This document shows, one piece after another, positions 6,391 to 7,593 of a stretch of DNA of 7,593 bases (the stretch's first letter is position 1; the number at the start of each line of letters is the position of its first letter). The notes beneath the pieces are model-generated. The model did not search any database, had not been told where the DNA came from, and saw only the letters and a list, made by a program, of their open reading frames with translations. The position numbers were made by a program, and so were the translations under genes. Origin of the DNA: Duodenibacillus sp964509205 (GTDB lineage Bacteria; Pseudomonadota; Gammaproteobacteria; Burkholderiales; Burkholderiaceae_F); assembly GCA_964509205.1 (NCBI GenBank), contig CAZDVW010000037.1, forward strand, positions 1 through 7,593, read 5' to 3'.

Positions 6391-6434
6391 AAAAAGATTC
6401 CAACCGATCCGTCAACAAGTCAACGGATCGGAAT
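6391..6434 (-). terminator. Terminator-like hairpin in the kdsB-adk gap, possible attenuator of adk
   Basis: Reading leftward, CCGATCCGT (6431-6423) pairs perfectly with ACGGATCGG (6412-6404) around a 10-base loop. An alternative fold extends the stem to ATTCC/GGAAT (6434-6430 with 6401-6397) by bulging four bases. CTTTTT (6396-6391) follows directly. This is the form of an intrinsic terminator. It ends only 19 bases before the adk start codon, leaving no room for a promoter after it, so transcription of adk must pass through it. It may reduce or regulate adk expression relative to kdsB. Confidence 0.6.
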
Positions 6435-6474
6435 GCCGAAATTTTAGGCTGTCTGAGCCGATTTTTAAAACAAT

Positions 6475-7245
6475 TCAGCCGTTTTTCCCATGTGCGAAGA
6501 CAGAGCGAACTCTGTCTAAATCTTCCTGCGTGTCCACGCCGGCCGGCAGATTGCTCTCTAAAACGGTGACGGCAATTCGATAACCGTGCCACATGGCGCG
6601 AAGTTGTTCCAAGGATTCAAAACATTCGCAGGGAGCTCGGGAAAGGGAAGAAAACTGCTTCAAAAACAAAGATCTGTAGGCGTAAAGACCAATGTGGTGA
6701 TAGGCGGTAAACCCATCAGGAAGGCGTGTTTTATCTTGCGCAAAAGCGTCGCGCGGCCAAGGAACCGGAGCCCGCGTAAATGTCATGGCGTGACCTGTGC
6801 TGTCTAATTCAACCTTGACGACATTGGGGTTAAAGAAGCTTTCAGTGTCCGCAATCGGGTGCGCCGCCGTTGCGATGGTACTTTCCGGGTCGTTTTCGAG
6901 AAGATCGGCGACTTTGCGGATGACAGAAGGCGGAATAAGGGGTTCATCACCCTGGACATTGACGATGATTGTTTGATCATCTAAACCCAATTTGCAAACC
7001 ACTTCAGCCAAACGGTCTGTTCCGCTCGGGTGGTCCGGACGCGTGAGAATCGCTTCAACGCCGTGTGCAGCGCAGGCCTCGATGATGTCTTTGCTGTCGG
7101 CTGCAACGATGACGCGCTCGGCGCCGGATGCTGCGGCTTGCTCGGCGACGCGGACAACCATGGGTTTGCCGGCAATGTCTTTCAGAGGTTTGCCGGGAAG
7201 GCGAGTCGACGTCATTCGCGACGGAATAATTGCAATAAAACTCAT
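6475..7245 (-). CDS. kdsB: 3-deoxy-manno-octulosonate cytidylyltransferase (CMP-Kdo synthetase)
   Basis: KdsB activates Kdo with CTP to give CMP-Kdo and pyrophosphate, the donor for the inner core of lipopolysaccharide. The 256-residue protein has the normal family length. Visible motifs are IPSRMTSTRLPGKPL (7-21), the nucleotide-binding start; HPSGTDRLAEV (72-82); NVQGDEPLIP (96-105), with Asp100 as the expected metal ligand; FTRAPVPWPRD (156-166); HHIGLYAYR (183-191); and ESLEQLR (210-216). The start overlaps the stop of the Trm112-like gene as ATGA, and its ribosome binding site AAGGGAG (7259-7253) lies seven bases upstream inside that gene, so translation is likely coupled. The position after lpxK is the standard Burkholderiales order for lipid A and Kdo supply. 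Confidence 0.97.
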   Translation of the reverse strand: MSFIAIIPSRMTSTRLPGKPLKDIAGKPMVVRVAEQAAASGAERVIVAADSKDIIEACAAHGVEAILTRPDHPSGTDRLAEVVCKLGLDDQTIIVNVQGDEPLIPPSVIRKVADLLENDPESTIATAAHPIADTESFFNPNVVKVELDSTGHAMTFTRAPVPWPRDAFAQDKTRLPDGFTAYHHIGLYAYRSLFLKQFSSLSRAPCECFESLEQLRAMWHGYRIAVTVLESNLPAGVDTQEDLDRVRSVFAHGKNG

Positions 7246-7448
7246 GACGAAACTCCCTTGACTCGGGCGCGTTCAATTTCCTCCGGAGTGAGACTCCGAG
7301 CTTCCGAGGCGATCATGACGGGAATGTCGCCGACGATTTTGAAACCGAGTGCACATTTTGCACAATGGAATTCTGTTTTTTCTTGATTCAACCGAAGCGG
7401 TCCCTTACAGACGGGGCACACCAAAATTTCAGTCAAGCGCGTGTCCAT
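7242..7448 (-). CDS. ycaR: Trm112-like / UPF0434 small zinc protein (YcaR family)
   Basis: A 68-residue member of the UPF0434/Trm112 family. In eukaryotes Trm112 activates methyltransferases; the bacterial role next to lpxK and kdsB is not established. The sequence opens MDTRLTEILVCPVCKGPL and carries two CxxC pairs, C11/C14 and C29/C32, which should bind one zinc. E. coli YcaR, as I recall it, lacks a full second pair. The conserved end IPVMIASEARSLTPEE (42-57) follows. The ATG at 7448 is preferred over a frame extension back to 7502 because AAGGAGG (7464-7458) stands nine bases before it and the family begins MD.RLLEI. The gene overlaps the end of lpxK by 20 bases and the start of kdsB by 4, so the three form one transcript. 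Confidence 0.93.
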   Translation of the reverse strand: MDTRLTEILVCPVCKGPLRLNQEKTEFHCAKCALGFKIVGDIPVMIASEARSLTPEEIERARVKGVSS

Positions 7449-7593
7449 TTGTAGGAACCTCCTTGTCTTGAACCTGCGTGATTTTTTCCACAATGAAGTC
7501 AATCAGAAATTGATCGAGCACCATTTCGAGGTCAGCTACCCAAATGCGGGTATCCTGTGCAATTTCTGGAATTTGACGGCATTTGACGGCATC
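7429..7593 (-). CDS. lpxK: Tetraacyldisaccharide 4'-kinase, C-terminal fragment (5' part outside window)
   Basis: LpxK phosphorylates the 4' position of the tetraacyldisaccharide precursor at the inner membrane, giving lipid IVA. Only the last 54 residues lie here. They start at DAVKCRQ, part of the TEKDAVKC motif typical of the C-terminal half of LpxK, followed by DTRIWVADLE, which matches the usual D.R.WV strand, and a helix LDQFLIDFIVEKI. The reading frame is open to the window edge and ends with TGA at 7431-7429, 20 bases inside the Trm112-like gene. The identification rests on this short stretch plus the neighbourhood lpxK-ycaR-kdsB. Confidence 0.88.
   Translation of the reverse strand, partial: DAVKCRQIPEIAQDTRIWVADLEMVLDQFLIDFIVEKITQVQDKEVPTNGHALD

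Noticed and set aside
6372..6392. TTG start that would add seven residues to adenylate kinase
   Set aside because: The family starts with MRLI at 6371, and the GGAG ribosome binding site would lie inside the longer gene.
7449..7502. Eighteen-residue extension of the Trm112-like protein
   Set aside because: The strong AAGGAGG at 7464-7458 and the family start MD.RL both point to 7448; the extension is the end of lpxK read in another frame.
7571..7590. Exact tandem 10-base repeat ATTTGACGGC at the window edge
   Set aside because: It encodes the ordinary LpxK motif DAVKCR without frame disruption, so the repeat is probably coincidental.

Overview
The window looks like a chromosomal segment of a betaproteobacterium of the order Burkholderiales, most plausibly a gut-type Sutterellaceae relative. 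This is an inference from three things: the gene order lpxK - Trm112-like gene - kdsB - adk, which is classical for Burkholderiales; a type V autotransporter barrel; and a K+-independent H+-pyrophosphatase in a genome of balanced base composition. No 16S or other marker gene is present, so the family is not certain.

Layout. Bases 1-350 (+) hold the C-terminal end of an autotransporter beta-barrel whose passenger lies outside the window. Bases 351-757 are non-coding and dominated by one long imperfect palindrome (442-580). Bases 758-1261 (+) encode a single-domain MacroD/YmdB-type macrodomain protein. It is convergent with a leftward block on the minus strand. That block, read from right to left, is: end of lpxK (7593-7429), Trm112-like zinc protein (7448-7242), kdsB (7245-6475), adk (6371-5718), intrinsic terminator, hppA (5581-3533), strong intrinsic terminator, an uncharacterised lipoprotein (3404-2163) and folD (2173-1298).

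How the genes work together. lpxK, the Trm112-like gene and kdsB overlap one another and serve lipid A and Kdo supply for lipopolysaccharide. adk follows after a gap that contains a terminator-like hairpin ending only about 20 bases before its start codon. hppA sits between two good terminators and so is probably its own transcript; it encodes a membrane proton pump driven by pyrophosphate, a by-product of KdsB and of many biosynthetic reactions. The lipoprotein and folD overlap by 11 bases and probably form a separate two-gene transcript.

Most of the window is housekeeping. I do not see a clear undescribed multi-gene system. The points most worth a second look are the long palindrome, the macrodomain with lysine in place of the usual loop-1 asparagine and a Firmicutes-like look, the hairpin directly ahead of adk, and the unknown lipoprotein coupled to folD.
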